A stretch of 64,000 nt of DNA from NCBI RefSeq assembly GCF_016862435.1, contig NZ_BOMY01000042.1, forward strand, positions 186,001 through 250,000. The letters are read 5' to 3'. Below are positions 42,945 through 51,396 of the stretch, in pieces. Position numbers and translations under genes: made by a program. The stretch comes from Paractinoplanes tereljensis (GTDB taxonomy: Bacteria > Actinomycetota > Actinomycetes > Mycobacteriales > Micromonosporaceae). Below the pieces are notes generated by a model. It saw only the letters and a program-made list of their open reading frames with translations, had not been told where the DNA came from and ran no database searches. Positions within the stretch are counted from its first letter, which is position 1, and each line of letters opens with the position of its first letter.

Positions 42945-44315
42945 ATGCGCCTTCTGCCCGTTTTCGCCGCCGCCACCCTGGCCATCTCCGCTCTCGCCGC
43001 CTGCGGCGGCAACGACAGCAGCGAGTCCGACGCGTCGACCGCGACCTCCGGCACCGTCAACTGGTGGGGCTGGACGCCGACCGACACCGCGACGGCCAAC
43101 GCCTACATCGCCGCGTTCAACCAGAAGTTCCCGGACATCAAGGTCAACTACAAGCTGGTCAACATCTCCGACTGGGTCGCCGCGCTGCGCCCGGCGCTGG
43201 CCTCGGGCAACGGCCCGGACGTCTTCGACATGCAGCCCGGGGCGTACGTCACCCAGTTCAAGTCGTTCGCCGAGGACCAGACCAAGCTGGCCGAGGACGC
43301 GCTTGGCGCCGGCTGGAAGGACAAGGTCGCCCCGATCGGGATCAGCGGCCTGACTGCCACAGAATCCACTCAGGACGGTGGCAAGCTCACCGCGATGTCG
43401 GTCGGCTCGGTCTACGCCGGGATGCTCTGGCTCAACGGCGACATCTTCAAGAAGTACAACCTGACCGCGCCGACCACTCTCGACGAGTGGAAGCACGTCT
43501 GCCAGGTGCTCAAGCAGAACAAGGTCGGCTGCTTCGTGCAGGGCGCCGCCCAGGAGGGCTTCGACCAGGACACCCTGCAGTCGATCGCCAACTCGGTGCA
43601 GCCCGGCCTGTGGAGCAAGGCGTCCACCGGCGACGCCAAGTGGACCGACCCGGGCATCGTCAAGACCCTGGCGATCTGGAAGGACCTGTTCGACAGCGGG
43701 ATCATGCAGGAGGGCGCGGTCGGCTACCAGCAGTACCCGGACGCCAACAACGACTTCCTGACCGGCAAGTACGGCATGATCATGATGGGCACCTGGTACA
43801 CCCAGTACGCCACCACCAAGGCGATGACCGCGGCCCTGTCGGCCGCCGGGGTGAGCGGGGCCAAGCCGTTCCCGATTGTGCCGGCCGCCTTCCCCGATGT
43901 GGCCGGGGCCGGCAACACCAGCGAGATGTACGGCGACGCCGACTTCGGCCTGGCCATCTCGACCAAGAGCAAGAACAAGGCGGCCGCCGAGACCTTCGTG
44001 AAGTGGATGGCCACCTCGGCCGAGGGCCAGCAGGCGATCGCCGACCAGCTCAACGACATCCCCTCGGTCAAGGGCGTCGAGCCCGACTTCACCAAGATCG
44101 AGCTGGTCGACCCGGCCACCCAGAAAGGCCCGGTCGAGGACCTGATCACCAAGTCCGGCTCGATCACCGAACCGCGGGAGTCCCTGCTCAGCGCGGACGT
44201 GCAGACCGGCATCCTGGCCGCCGCCACCTCGGTGGCCACCGGCAAGTCCACTCCGGAGGACGCCGCCAAGGCTCTCCAGCAGGCCGCCGAGGCCGCAGGC
44301 GTGACTTTCAAGTGA
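42945..44315 (+). CDS. ABC sugar-binding lipoprotein
   Basis: 456 residues from ATG 42945, with ATGGAGAGGG upstream. The signal ends in the lipobox LAAC (MRLLPVFAAATLAISALAAC). The mature part is a family-1 solute-binding protein: VNWWGWTPTDTATANAYIAA and ADFGLAISTKSKNKAAAETF. It would capture an oligosaccharide for the two permeases that follow. Its stop overlaps the start of the first permease (GTGA). No ATPase gene is in the operon, so a shared MsiK-like ATPase encoded elsewhere probably drives transport. Confidence 0.9.
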   Translation: MRLLPVFAAATLAISALAACGGNDSSESDASTATSGTVNWWGWTPTDTATANAYIAAFNQKFPDIKVNYKLVNISDWVAALRPALASGNGPDVFDMQPGAYVTQFKSFAEDQTKLAEDALGAGWKDKVAPIGISGLTATESTQDGGKLTAMSVGSVYAGMLWLNGDIFKKYNLTAPTTLDEWKHVCQVLKQNKVGCFVQGAAQEGFDQDTLQSIANSVQPGLWSKASTGDAKWTDPGIVKTLAIWKDLFDSGIMQEGAVGYQQYPDANNDFLTGKYGMIMMGTWYTQYATTKAMTAALSAAGVSGAKPFPIVPAAFPDVAGAGNTSEMYGDADFGLAISTKSKNKAAAETFVKWMATSAEGQQAIADQLNDIPSVKGVEPDFTKIELVDPATQKGPVEDLITKSGSITEPRESLLSADVQTGILAAATSVATGKSTPEDAAKALQQAAEAAGVTFK

Positions 44316-45256
44316 CCGGGACCTCGACCCCGACCCTGCATCGGGCGGCGAGCGTCTCGGACGAGGCGGACGGCGGTGGCCGTCGTCGCGGCCCCCGTCG
44401 TCCGCCGGGTCTCCCCTGGATCCTGCCGGCCCTCGTACTCAGCGTCGGGCTGATCTATTACGGCATCGGGTACACGGGCTACATCTCGACGTTGAACTGG
44501 GACGGCATCAGCCCTGGTCCGGAGCACGTGGGAGCCCACAACTACACGCGGATGCTGCACGACCCGGTGTTCTGGGCGGCCGTACGGCACACGGCTTTGT
44601 TCTTCGTCCTAACGTTCGTCGTCCAAACGTTAGTCGGACTAACGTTCGCCGTCCTAATGCACAGCAAGCTGAAACTCGCGGCTATCTACAAGGTCATCGT
44701 GTTCGTGCCCGTGGTGCTCGCTCCGGCGATCATGGCGCCGGTGTTCCGGCACATGTTCGCGCCGGACGGGGAGCTCAACGCGGTGCTGCGGCACATCGGA
44801 CTCGGCGACCTGGCCCAACCGTGGATCGGGCAGACCTCCACCGCCCTACCCGTGATCATGTTCATCACCATCTGGGAGTGGACCGGGGTCACCTTCGTCC
44901 TCTACTACGCGGCGATGACCCAGATCGACCCGTCGGTGCTGGAGGCCGCCCGGATCGACGGCGCCGGCAACCTGCGCACCCTGCGCAGCATCATCTGGCC
45001 GGAGCTGCGCGGCACCACGGTCGCGCTGGCCATGCTCGGCGCGATCGGGGCGCTGAAGACCTTCGACGTGCCTTACCTGGTGACGATCGGCGGCCCGAAC
45101 TACGCCACCGAGTTCCTCGGCACCTACATCTACCGGCAGACCATCCCGCTCAGTCACGTCGGTTACGGCGCGGCGCTCTCCATCGTCCTGCTGGTGGTCG
45201 CCCTGCTGATGGCGCTGGCGCTGCAGTTCGCCGGCCGGGAACGGGAGGGCCGCTGA
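44312..45256 (+). CDS. ABC sugar permease 1 (MalF-like)
   Basis: 314 residues from GTG 44312 (GTGA overlap with the binding-protein stop). A charged N-terminal tail precedes six membrane segments. The EAA loop reads DPSVLEAARIDGAGNLRTLR, contacting the ATPase. CUT1 type. Its TGA overlaps the next ATG (TGATG). Confidence 0.92.
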   Translation: MTGTSTPTLHRAASVSDEADGGGRRRGPRRPPGLPWILPALVLSVGLIYYGIGYTGYISTLNWDGISPGPEHVGAHNYTRMLHDPVFWAAVRHTALFFVLTFVVQTLVGLTFAVLMHSKLKLAAIYKVIVFVPVVLAPAIMAPVFRHMFAPDGELNAVLRHIGLGDLAQPWIGQTSTALPVIMFITIWEWTGVTFVLYYAAMTQIDPSVLEAARIDGAGNLRTLRSIIWPELRGTTVALAMLGAIGALKTFDVPYLVTIGGPNYATEFLGTYIYRQTIPLSHVGYGAALSIVLLVVALLMALALQFAGREREGR

Positions 45257-46044
45257 TGTTCGAGATACGTAGCCGTACCGGACGGATCTTTCTTCAGATC
45301 TTTGCCACCGTGTTGCTCATCCCGTTCGCGTTCCCGCTGGTCGTGATGGTCAAGGGGGCGTTCGCCGGCGAGGGCCTCGGCAACTTCCAGGCCGTACTCA
45401 GAGTGCCGGGTTTTGGAAGGTTTTTTGTCAACAGCCTCATCATCGCGGCGGCCGTGATCGTGCTGGTCTACGTGGTGACCATGATGGCCGCGTTCGGGTT
45501 CGCCAAGCTGCACATCCGGTTCCGCGAGGTCTACTTCTGGCTGCTGCTGGCCTGCCTCACCCTGCCCGAGGTCGTGTTGCTGGCGCCGCTGTTCGCCACC
45601 GACACCAAACTCGGTCTGTACGACACGTACTGGGCGGTGATCCTGCCGCTGGCCGCCCTGCAGGTGCCGTTCGCGGTGCTGCTGACCAGGAACTTCATCA
45701 ACAGTCTGCCGGACGAACTGTTCGAGGCGGCCCGGGTGGACGGCGCCAACTCATACCGCGGCTTCATCTACCTCGTCATCCCGCTGACCCGGCCGATCGG
45801 CGCCGCCGTACTCATCTTCACCCTGGTGGCGGCCTGGAACGACTACCTGTTCCCGCTGGTCTTCCTGCAGTCGCCGGATCTCCAGACGATCACGCTCGTC
45901 CCGCAGTTCTTCGTCGGCGAGTTCAGCAACGACCAGACCAAGATCCTGGCGTCGGCGGTGATCACGGCGATTCCCGAGATCGTCGCGTACCTCAGCCTCC
46001 AGCGCCTCTTCGAGCGCGGCCTCAGCGCCGGCGCGATCAAGTAG
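45256..46044 (+). CDS. ABC sugar permease 2 (MalG-like)
   Basis: 262 residues from ATG 45256, overlapping the previous stop. Six membrane segments, EAA loop PDELFEAARVDGANSYRGFI, and the WNDYLFPLVF segment common to MalG-type permeases. It pairs with the preceding permease. Confidence 0.92.
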   Translation: MFEIRSRTGRIFLQIFATVLLIPFAFPLVVMVKGAFAGEGLGNFQAVLRVPGFGRFFVNSLIIAAAVIVLVYVVTMMAAFGFAKLHIRFREVYFWLLLACLTLPEVVLLAPLFATDTKLGLYDTYWAVILPLAALQVPFAVLLTRNFINSLPDELFEAARVDGANSYRGFIYLVIPLTRPIGAAVLIFTLVAAWNDYLFPLVFLQSPDLQTITLVPQFFVGEFSNDQTKILASAVITAIPEIVAYLSLQRLFERGLSAGAIK

Positions 46045-46058
46045 AAAGGCCGGATTCC

Positions 46059-46418
46059 GTGCCGCTCATTCAGGTTCACCTTGCCCGGGACACGTTCGAC
46101 AAGCACCACGCCGCAATTGGCGACGCGATCCACGACGCGCAGATCGCCGCCCTCGGCATCCCGGCCGACGACCGTTTCCAGATCTTCACCCCGCACGACG
46201 CCGGCGAGCTCAAGTTCGACCCCGCTTACAACAACGTTCAACGGCAAAACCTTCTGGTCGTACGGGTCATCGCGGTCCACATGTACGACGTGGCGACGAA
46301 GCGCAAGTTCTTCCAGGCCGTCGTCGATCGTCTCGAGCCGCTGGGCATCCGGCCGGAGGACGTGCTGATCAGCCTGACCGAGAACGGCTTCGAAGACTGG
46401 TACGCCGGAAAGCTCTGA
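46059..46418 (+). CDS. Tautomerase family protein
   Basis: 119 residues from GTG 46059, preceded by GAAAGGCCGG. The mature N-terminus is Pro (MPLIQVHLARDTFDKHHAAI), the catalytic base of tautomerases. Length and the VVRVIAVHMYDVATKRKFFQ segment fit the longer, malonate-semialdehyde-decarboxylase-like branch. In this operon it may isomerise a keto-sugar or enol intermediate. Position between permeases and dehydrogenases supports a catabolic role. Confidence 0.85.
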   Translation: MPLIQVHLARDTFDKHHAAIGDAIHDAQIAALGIPADDRFQIFTPHDAGELKFDPAYNNVQRQNLLVVRVIAVHMYDVATKRKFFQAVVDRLEPLGIRPEDVLISLTENGFEDWYAGKL

Positions 46419-46429
46419 GGGGAAACTCG

Positions 46430-47440
46430 ATGCTTCAACACGACTCCGCGCCGCTGCGGGTGCTCTACCTGGGCGGCACCGGAACCATCAGCGCGTCCTG
46501 CGTACGCCTCTCCGCCGCGGCCGGCATGCACGTGACCGTTCTCAATCGTGGCGTTAACGAGCGAGGCCGTGAGCTGCCCGAAGGCGTCGAAAAGTTAACC
46601 GCTGACGTCTCCGAGACGGCGGCCGCGCTGGGCGACCGTTCCTTCGACGCGGTGGTCAACTTCCTTTCCTACGACGCCGCCGACGCCCGGCGCAAGGCCG
46701 AGTTCTTCGCCGCCCGCGCCCGGCAGTACGTGCACATCAGCTCGGCCTCGATCTACTCCAAGCCGATCCGGCAGGTGCCGATCTCCGAGTCCACGCCGAC
46801 CGGGCCGAACCCACCGCTCGCCTACGCCACCGCGAAATGGGAGGCCGAGCAGGCCCTGCAGGGCCTTCCGGTGACGATCGTGCGGCCCTCGCACACCTAC
46901 GACGACGCCAATCCGCCGCTGCCCGGCGGCTGGGCGATGGTCGAGCGGATCGCCCGCGGCGAGGAGGTCCCGGTGCACGGCGACGGCACCTCGCTGTGGA
47001 CGCTCACGCACGCCGAGGACTTCGCGCAGGGCCTGGTCGGGCTGCTCGGCAACCCGCGGGCGATCGGCGAGACGTTCAACATCACCGGCTCCGACATCTA
47101 CACATGGGACCAGATCTACACGATCGTCGCCGAGGCGCTCGGCGTGCAGGCCAAGCTCGTACACGTCGCCTCAGACATGTTTCCGCTTGTCGCGCCGGAG
47201 TGGTTCTGGTCCGAGGAGATGGTCGGCGACCTCGGGCACAGCGCGGTCTTCGACACCACCAAGATCCGCACCTTCGTCCCCGGCTTCGCGCCCCGGCTCA
47301 CCTTCCACCGCGCCGTCGCCCGGATGGTGGCCCGGCGGGCCGACCACCCGGTGCCGGCCGGCGACGAGACCGACGCGATACTCGACCGGGTCGTCGCGGC
47401 GTACCACAAGGCCCGCGCCGTTTTCGCTGGAGCGCAATGA
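46430..47440 (+). CDS. NAD-dependent epimerase/dehydratase family protein
   Basis: 336 residues from ATG 46430. The nucleotide-binding start VLYLGGTGTISASCVRLSAA and YVHISSASIYSKPI (SSAS, then YATAK at YAxxK) show an extended-SDR. The acceptor is probably a sugar or sugar acid rather than a nucleotide sugar, given its operon. The stop overlaps the aldo-keto reductase start (ATGA). Confidence 0.88.
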   Translation: MLQHDSAPLRVLYLGGTGTISASCVRLSAAAGMHVTVLNRGVNERGRELPEGVEKLTADVSETAAALGDRSFDAVVNFLSYDAADARRKAEFFAARARQYVHISSASIYSKPIRQVPISESTPTGPNPPLAYATAKWEAEQALQGLPVTIVRPSHTYDDANPPLPGGWAMVERIARGEEVPVHGDGTSLWTLTHAEDFAQGLVGLLGNPRAIGETFNITGSDIYTWDQIYTIVAEALGVQAKLVHVASDMFPLVAPEWFWSEEMVGDLGHSAVFDTTKIRTFVPGFAPRLTFHRAVARMVARRADHPVPAGDETDAILDRVVAAYHKARAVFAGAQ

Positions 47441-48372
47441 AAACCCTGGGTAACACCGGTCTGCAGGTGTCGGCGCTCTGCGTCGGCACCAGCCCGCTGG
47501 CCAGCATGCCCGGCCTCTACGGCTACCCGGTCAGCGAGGAACGGGCGGTCGCCACGGTCACCGCGGTGCTGGCCAACAACAAGATCAACTTCATCGACAC
47601 CTCCAACGGGTACGGCGAGGACGGCTCGGCCGAGCGTCGGATCGGGCTGGCTCTGGGCGGCCGCGGGTTGCCGGCGAACGTCGTACTGGCCACCAAGGTC
47701 GATCCCGATCCGCGCACCGGCGACTTCTCCGGGGCCCGGGTGCGGGCCTCGCTCGAGGAGAGCCTGTCCCGCCTCGGCCTCGACCGGATCCAGCTGCTGC
47801 ACCTGCACGACCCGGAGCGGATCAGCTTCGCTTCGGCGACGGCGCCCGGCGGCCCGGTCGAGGCGCTGGCCGAGCTCAAACGGGAGGGGCTGGCCGAGCA
47901 CCTCGGGGTGGCCGGCGGCCCGGTCGGCCTCATGCGGCAATACCTCGACACCGGGATCTTCGAGGTCGTGCTCACCCACAACCGCTACACCCTGCTCGAC
48001 CGCTCGGCGGCCGAGCTCTTCCGGGACGCGCACGACCGCGGGATCGGGGTGCTCAACGCCGCGCCGTACGGCGGCGGCATGCTGGCGAATCAAACCCAGC
48101 AGAAGTACGCGTACGGCGCGCGCGACGAGCGGATCGCGGCCGCCGCCCGGGAGATGCGGGCGGCGGCGGCGCGGAACGGCGTACCCCTGGCCGCCGCCGC
48201 ACTACAGTTCTCCCTGCGTGCGCCGTTCGTCGACGCGACCGTCGTCGGGGTCTCCTCGCCGTCGCGGGTCGCCGAAACGGTCGCGCTGGCCGAAACGCCG
48301 ATCCCGGACCCGCTCTGGGCGGAACTGGACTGTCTGGTCCCGCCCTCCTCACTCTGGTTGGACCCGCGATGA
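47437..48372 (+). CDS. Aldo/keto reductase (sugar dehydrogenase-like)
   Basis: 311 residues from ATG 47437. The tetrad is visible: Asp and Tyr in INFIDTSNGYGEDG, Lys in VVLATKVDPDP, His in IQLLHLHDPE. This branch contains D-threo-aldose and L-fucose type dehydrogenases. It overlaps both neighbours by 4 nt, so it is translated in a fixed ratio with them. Sugar specificity is not readable. Confidence 0.9.
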   Translation: MKTLGNTGLQVSALCVGTSPLASMPGLYGYPVSEERAVATVTAVLANNKINFIDTSNGYGEDGSAERRIGLALGGRGLPANVVLATKVDPDPRTGDFSGARVRASLEESLSRLGLDRIQLLHLHDPERISFASATAPGGPVEALAELKREGLAEHLGVAGGPVGLMRQYLDTGIFEVVLTHNRYTLLDRSAAELFRDAHDRGIGVLNAAPYGGGMLANQTQQKYAYGARDERIAAAAREMRAAAARNGVPLAAAALQFSLRAPFVDATVVGVSSPSRVAETVALAETPIPDPLWAELDCLVPPSSLWLDPR

Positions 48373-49349
48373 CCACGAGAATCGGACTCCTCGGCGCGGC
48401 CGGCATCGCCGGCGCCGCCGTCCTTCTTCCGGTGCGCCGCCGGGACGACGTCGTGGTCGCGGCGGTCGCTTCCCGATCGGACCCCAAGGCGTACGCGTCG
48501 GAGCACGGCATCGCCCACGCCTACGACTCGTACGAGGAACTCCTGGCCGACCCGAACATCGACCTCGTCTACAACGCGCTGCCGCCGTCGATGCACGCCG
48601 ACTGGACGATCTCGGCGCTGCGGGCCGGCAAGGACGTGCTGTGCGAGAAGCCGTTCACGATGAACGCGCGGCAGGCCCGGCGGGTGATCGCCGCGTCCAC
48701 CGAGACCGGGCGGCGGGTGATCGAGGCCTTCCACGACCACTACCACCCGCTCAGCGCGTACCTCCGGGGCGCGGTCGCGGACGGGATCCTCGGCCGGATC
48801 ACCCGGGTCGACGCTGTTTTCGACGGCTCCAACCCGTACGCCCCGGGGACCTTGCGGCACGAACCGCAACTGGGCGGCGGCGCCCTGATGGACCTGGGTT
48901 GTTATCCCGTGCACTGGGTGCGGTCGCTGTTTCCGGGCACGCCGGTCGTCAACGCCGCGACCGCCACCCGGAACCCCTCGGGCGCGGACATGTCGATGCG
49001 GGCCGAGCTGACCTTCCCTGGTGAAGTAGCCGCGACGATCACGTGCAGCATGGTCGAGGGCGTGACGCTGAAGTCGGCGCTGACCCTGACCGGCGAGCGC
49101 GGCACCCTGCTTGCCGACAACATCGTCTTCCCGTCGTCCGGGCACAGCATCCGGCTGGAGATCGACGGGGTGCCCCGGCTGTCCACCGTCGCCGGCCGCA
49201 CCACCTACGACCATCAGCTGGAAGCGGTCCTCGACGGGCTGCGCACCGGCCAGCCGCTGCCGACCGAGGGCGACGACTCGATCGCCACCATGACGGTGAT
49301 CGACGCGATCTACCAGGCGGCCGGGTTCGACCGGTCCCGCTGGGAGTAA
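48369..49349 (+). CDS. Gfo/Idh/MocA family oxidoreductase
   Basis: 326 residues from ATG 48369 (ATGA overlap). The Rossmann start is RIGLLGAAGIAGAAVLLPVR, and the hallmark CEKPFTMN gives the catalytic Lys region; GGGALMDLGCYPVHWVRSLF is the second family block with Asp and His. The family oxidises or reduces sugars and inositols with NAD(P). Last gene of the operon; a hairpin follows the stop. Confidence 0.9.
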   Translation: MTTRIGLLGAAGIAGAAVLLPVRRRDDVVVAAVASRSDPKAYASEHGIAHAYDSYEELLADPNIDLVYNALPPSMHADWTISALRAGKDVLCEKPFTMNARQARRVIAASTETGRRVIEAFHDHYHPLSAYLRGAVADGILGRITRVDAVFDGSNPYAPGTLRHEPQLGGGALMDLGCYPVHWVRSLFPGTPVVNAATATRNPSGADMSMRAELTFPGEVAATITCSMVEGVTLKSALTLTGERGTLLADNIVFPSSGHSIRLEIDGVPRLSTVAGRTTYDHQLEAVLDGLRTGQPLPTEGDDSIATMTVIDAIYQAAGFDRSRWE

Positions 49350-49350
49350 T

Positions 49351-49380
49351 CTCGGCCTCCACTGTGGCGGGACGGCCGAG
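49351..49380 (+). terminator. Hairpin after the sugar operon
   Basis: CTCGGCC (49351-49357) pairs with GGCCGAG (49374-49380), 1 nt past the stop codon, around a 16-nt loop. It is a modest stem but well placed to end the seven-gene operon. Confidence 0.5.
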
Positions 49381-49389
49381 GGGGCAATC

Positions 49390-50565
49390 TTGTACGACGT
49401 GATTGTGGTGGGGGCACGGTGTGCCGGCTCGCCGCTGGCCATGCTGCTCGCCCGCCAGGGCTATCGCACTCTGCTGGTGGACCGGTCGACGTTCCCCAGC
49501 GATACCGTGTCGACCCACGTGCTGCACCCGCCGGGCGTGTCCGCGCTGCGCCGCTGGGGCCTGCTCGACCAGGTCACCGCGACCGGCTGCCCGCCGGTCG
49601 GGCGTTACTCGTTCGACTTCGGGCCGCTCACCCTGGCCGGCGCGCCGGGCACCCCCGAGTCGCCGTACGCGTACGCCCCGCGTCGCACCCTGCTCGACAA
49701 GATCCTGCTGGACGCCGCGGTGGCGGCCGGGGTCGAGGTGCGCGAGGGCTTCAGCGTCGAGGAACTGGTCTTCACCGACGGCCGGGTCACCGGCGTCCGC
49801 GGCGGCAACGGCGTCACCGAGCAGGCCAAAATTGTGGTCGGCGCGGACGGCCGCAACTCGGTCGTGGCCAAGGACGTGCAGGCGGTGGCGTACGAGGATC
49901 ATCCCCCGCTGACGGTGGGCTACTACTCGTACTGGAGCAACCTGCCGACCGACACCTTCGAGGCGTACAGCCGGCCCGGCCGGGGCTGGGCGGTGTGCCC
50001 GACCAACGACGGCCTGACCATGGTCGTCGGCGGCTGGCCGCACGCCGAGCTGGCCGAGCACCGCGACGACGTCGAGGCCACCCTGATGGAGACGTTCGCG
50101 ACCTCCCCGGAGTTCACCGAGCGCATCCGGGACGCCAAACGTGAGGAACGGATCGTCGGCGCCTCGGTGCCCAACTACTTCCGGGTCCCGTTCGGCGAGG
50201 GCTGGGCGCTGGTCGGCGACGCCGGCTACAGCCGCGACTTCATCACCGCGCAGGGCATCACCGACGCCTTCCTCGACGCCGAGGAGCTGGCCGGCTCGCT
50301 CGACGAGGCGCTCAGCGGCAAGGCCCCGTTCGCCGAGGCGCTGGCCCGCTACCAGTCCCGCCGGGACACCCGCGCGATGCCGCACTACCAGATGACGCTG
50401 GGCATCGCGTCGCTGCAGCCGCCGGACGAGCAGATGATCCAGCTGGTCTCGGCGATCGCCGGCAAGCAGCCCGCGATGGACGCGTTCGCCCGCCTCAACT
50501 CGGGCGTGACTTCCCCGGCCGAGTTCTTCAACCCGGAGAACATCGGCCGGCTGGTCAGCTCGTAG
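49390..50565 (+). CDS. FAD-dependent oxidoreductase (PHBH/halogenase-like)
   Basis: 391 residues from TTG 49390, preceded by GAGGGGGCAA, which supports this rare start. The FAD fingerprint is DVIVVGARCAGSPLAMLLAR, the DG motif VVGADGRNSVVAK, and the GD motif LVGDAGYSRDFITAQGITDA. This is the group A flavoprotein monooxygenase fold. No partner reductase is nearby. It starts 10 nt beyond the operon hairpin, so read-through expression is possible. Confidence 0.88.
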   Translation: MYDVIVVGARCAGSPLAMLLARQGYRTLLVDRSTFPSDTVSTHVLHPPGVSALRRWGLLDQVTATGCPPVGRYSFDFGPLTLAGAPGTPESPYAYAPRRTLLDKILLDAAVAAGVEVREGFSVEELVFTDGRVTGVRGGNGVTEQAKIVVGADGRNSVVAKDVQAVAYEDHPPLTVGYYSYWSNLPTDTFEAYSRPGRGWAVCPTNDGLTMVVGGWPHAELAEHRDDVEATLMETFATSPEFTERIRDAKREERIVGASVPNYFRVPFGEGWALVGDAGYSRDFITAQGITDAFLDAEELAGSLDEALSGKAPFAEALARYQSRRDTRAMPHYQMTLGIASLQPPDEQMIQLVSAIAGKQPAMDAFARLNSGVTSPAEFFNPENIGRLVSS

Positions 50566-50646
50566 CGGTCGGATTCGGCGTGGACGGACGGCCCGGGCAC
50601 CGTTAATTCGGTTTCCGGGCCGCAGCGCGCCCGGTAGACAGGACGG

Positions 50647-51396
50647 ATGAGTGAGACGACGCTGCCCGGCGGGCGCACCACCGGCGCTGTGCTGATCGAC
50701 GGCATCGTGCACAAGCCGGCCGCGCCCTCCAGCCCGACCGTGCACGCGCTGCTGCGGCATCTCGAGGAGGCCGGGTTCGAGGCCGCGCCCCGCGCGCTCG
50801 GCTTCGACGAGCAGGGCCGGCAGATGCTCACCTACCTGCCGGGCGAGATGATCGGCGACCGGTTCCCCTGGCCCGGGTGGGCCACCTCGGACGCGATGCT
50901 GGTCCAGGTGGGCCGGTGGCTGCGCCGCCTGCACGACCTGACCGCCGGCTTCACGCCGCCGGCCGGCGAGCAGTGGTTCATCGGCGGCACGATGGCTCCC
51001 GGCCTGGTCGTCGGACATCAGGACGCCGCGCCCTACAACGCGGTGGTCGACGGCGACCGGCTTGTCGGTTTCTACGACTGGGACACCGCCGGCCCGTCCA
51101 CCCGGGAGTCCGACCTGGCGTTCTCGGCGCTGCCCTGGGTGCCGCTGGCCGCGCCGGACGGCTTCACCGACCCGGCCGAACGCTCCCGCCGCCTGCATCT
51201 CTTCCTCGACGCATACGGCTACGAGGGTGACCGGCACGTCTTCGCCCAGGCCGTCCCGCAGCGGGCCCGGCGCCAGGCCACCTTCATCCGGCAGATGCCC
51301 GACGGCCCGCTGTTGCCGATCGCGGCCCTCCTGGAGAAGGCCGCGAACGACGTCGAGGGTCTCCCGGACGACTTCTGGTCACCCACGGTGGTGTGA
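50647..51396 (+). CDS. Phosphotransferase (APH-family)
   Basis: 249 residues from ATG 50647. The kinase catalytic loop is a divergent VVGHQDAAPYNAVV (Asp and Asn present, the usual HGDLH changed to GHQDA), followed by the metal-binding FYDWDTAGPSTRESDLAF. Such proteins phosphorylate aminoglycosides, sugars or other small molecules; resistance is not implied. Its 3' end overlaps the convergent monooxygenase gene by 18 nt. Confidence 0.85.
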   Translation: MSETTLPGGRTTGAVLIDGIVHKPAAPSSPTVHALLRHLEEAGFEAAPRALGFDEQGRQMLTYLPGEMIGDRFPWPGWATSDAMLVQVGRWLRRLHDLTAGFTPPAGEQWFIGGTMAPGLVVGHQDAAPYNAVVDGDRLVGFYDWDTAGPSTRESDLAFSALPWVPLAAPDGFTDPAERSRRLHLFLDAYGYEGDRHVFAQAVPQRARRQATFIRQMPDGPLLPIAALLEKAANDVEGLPDDFWSPTVV

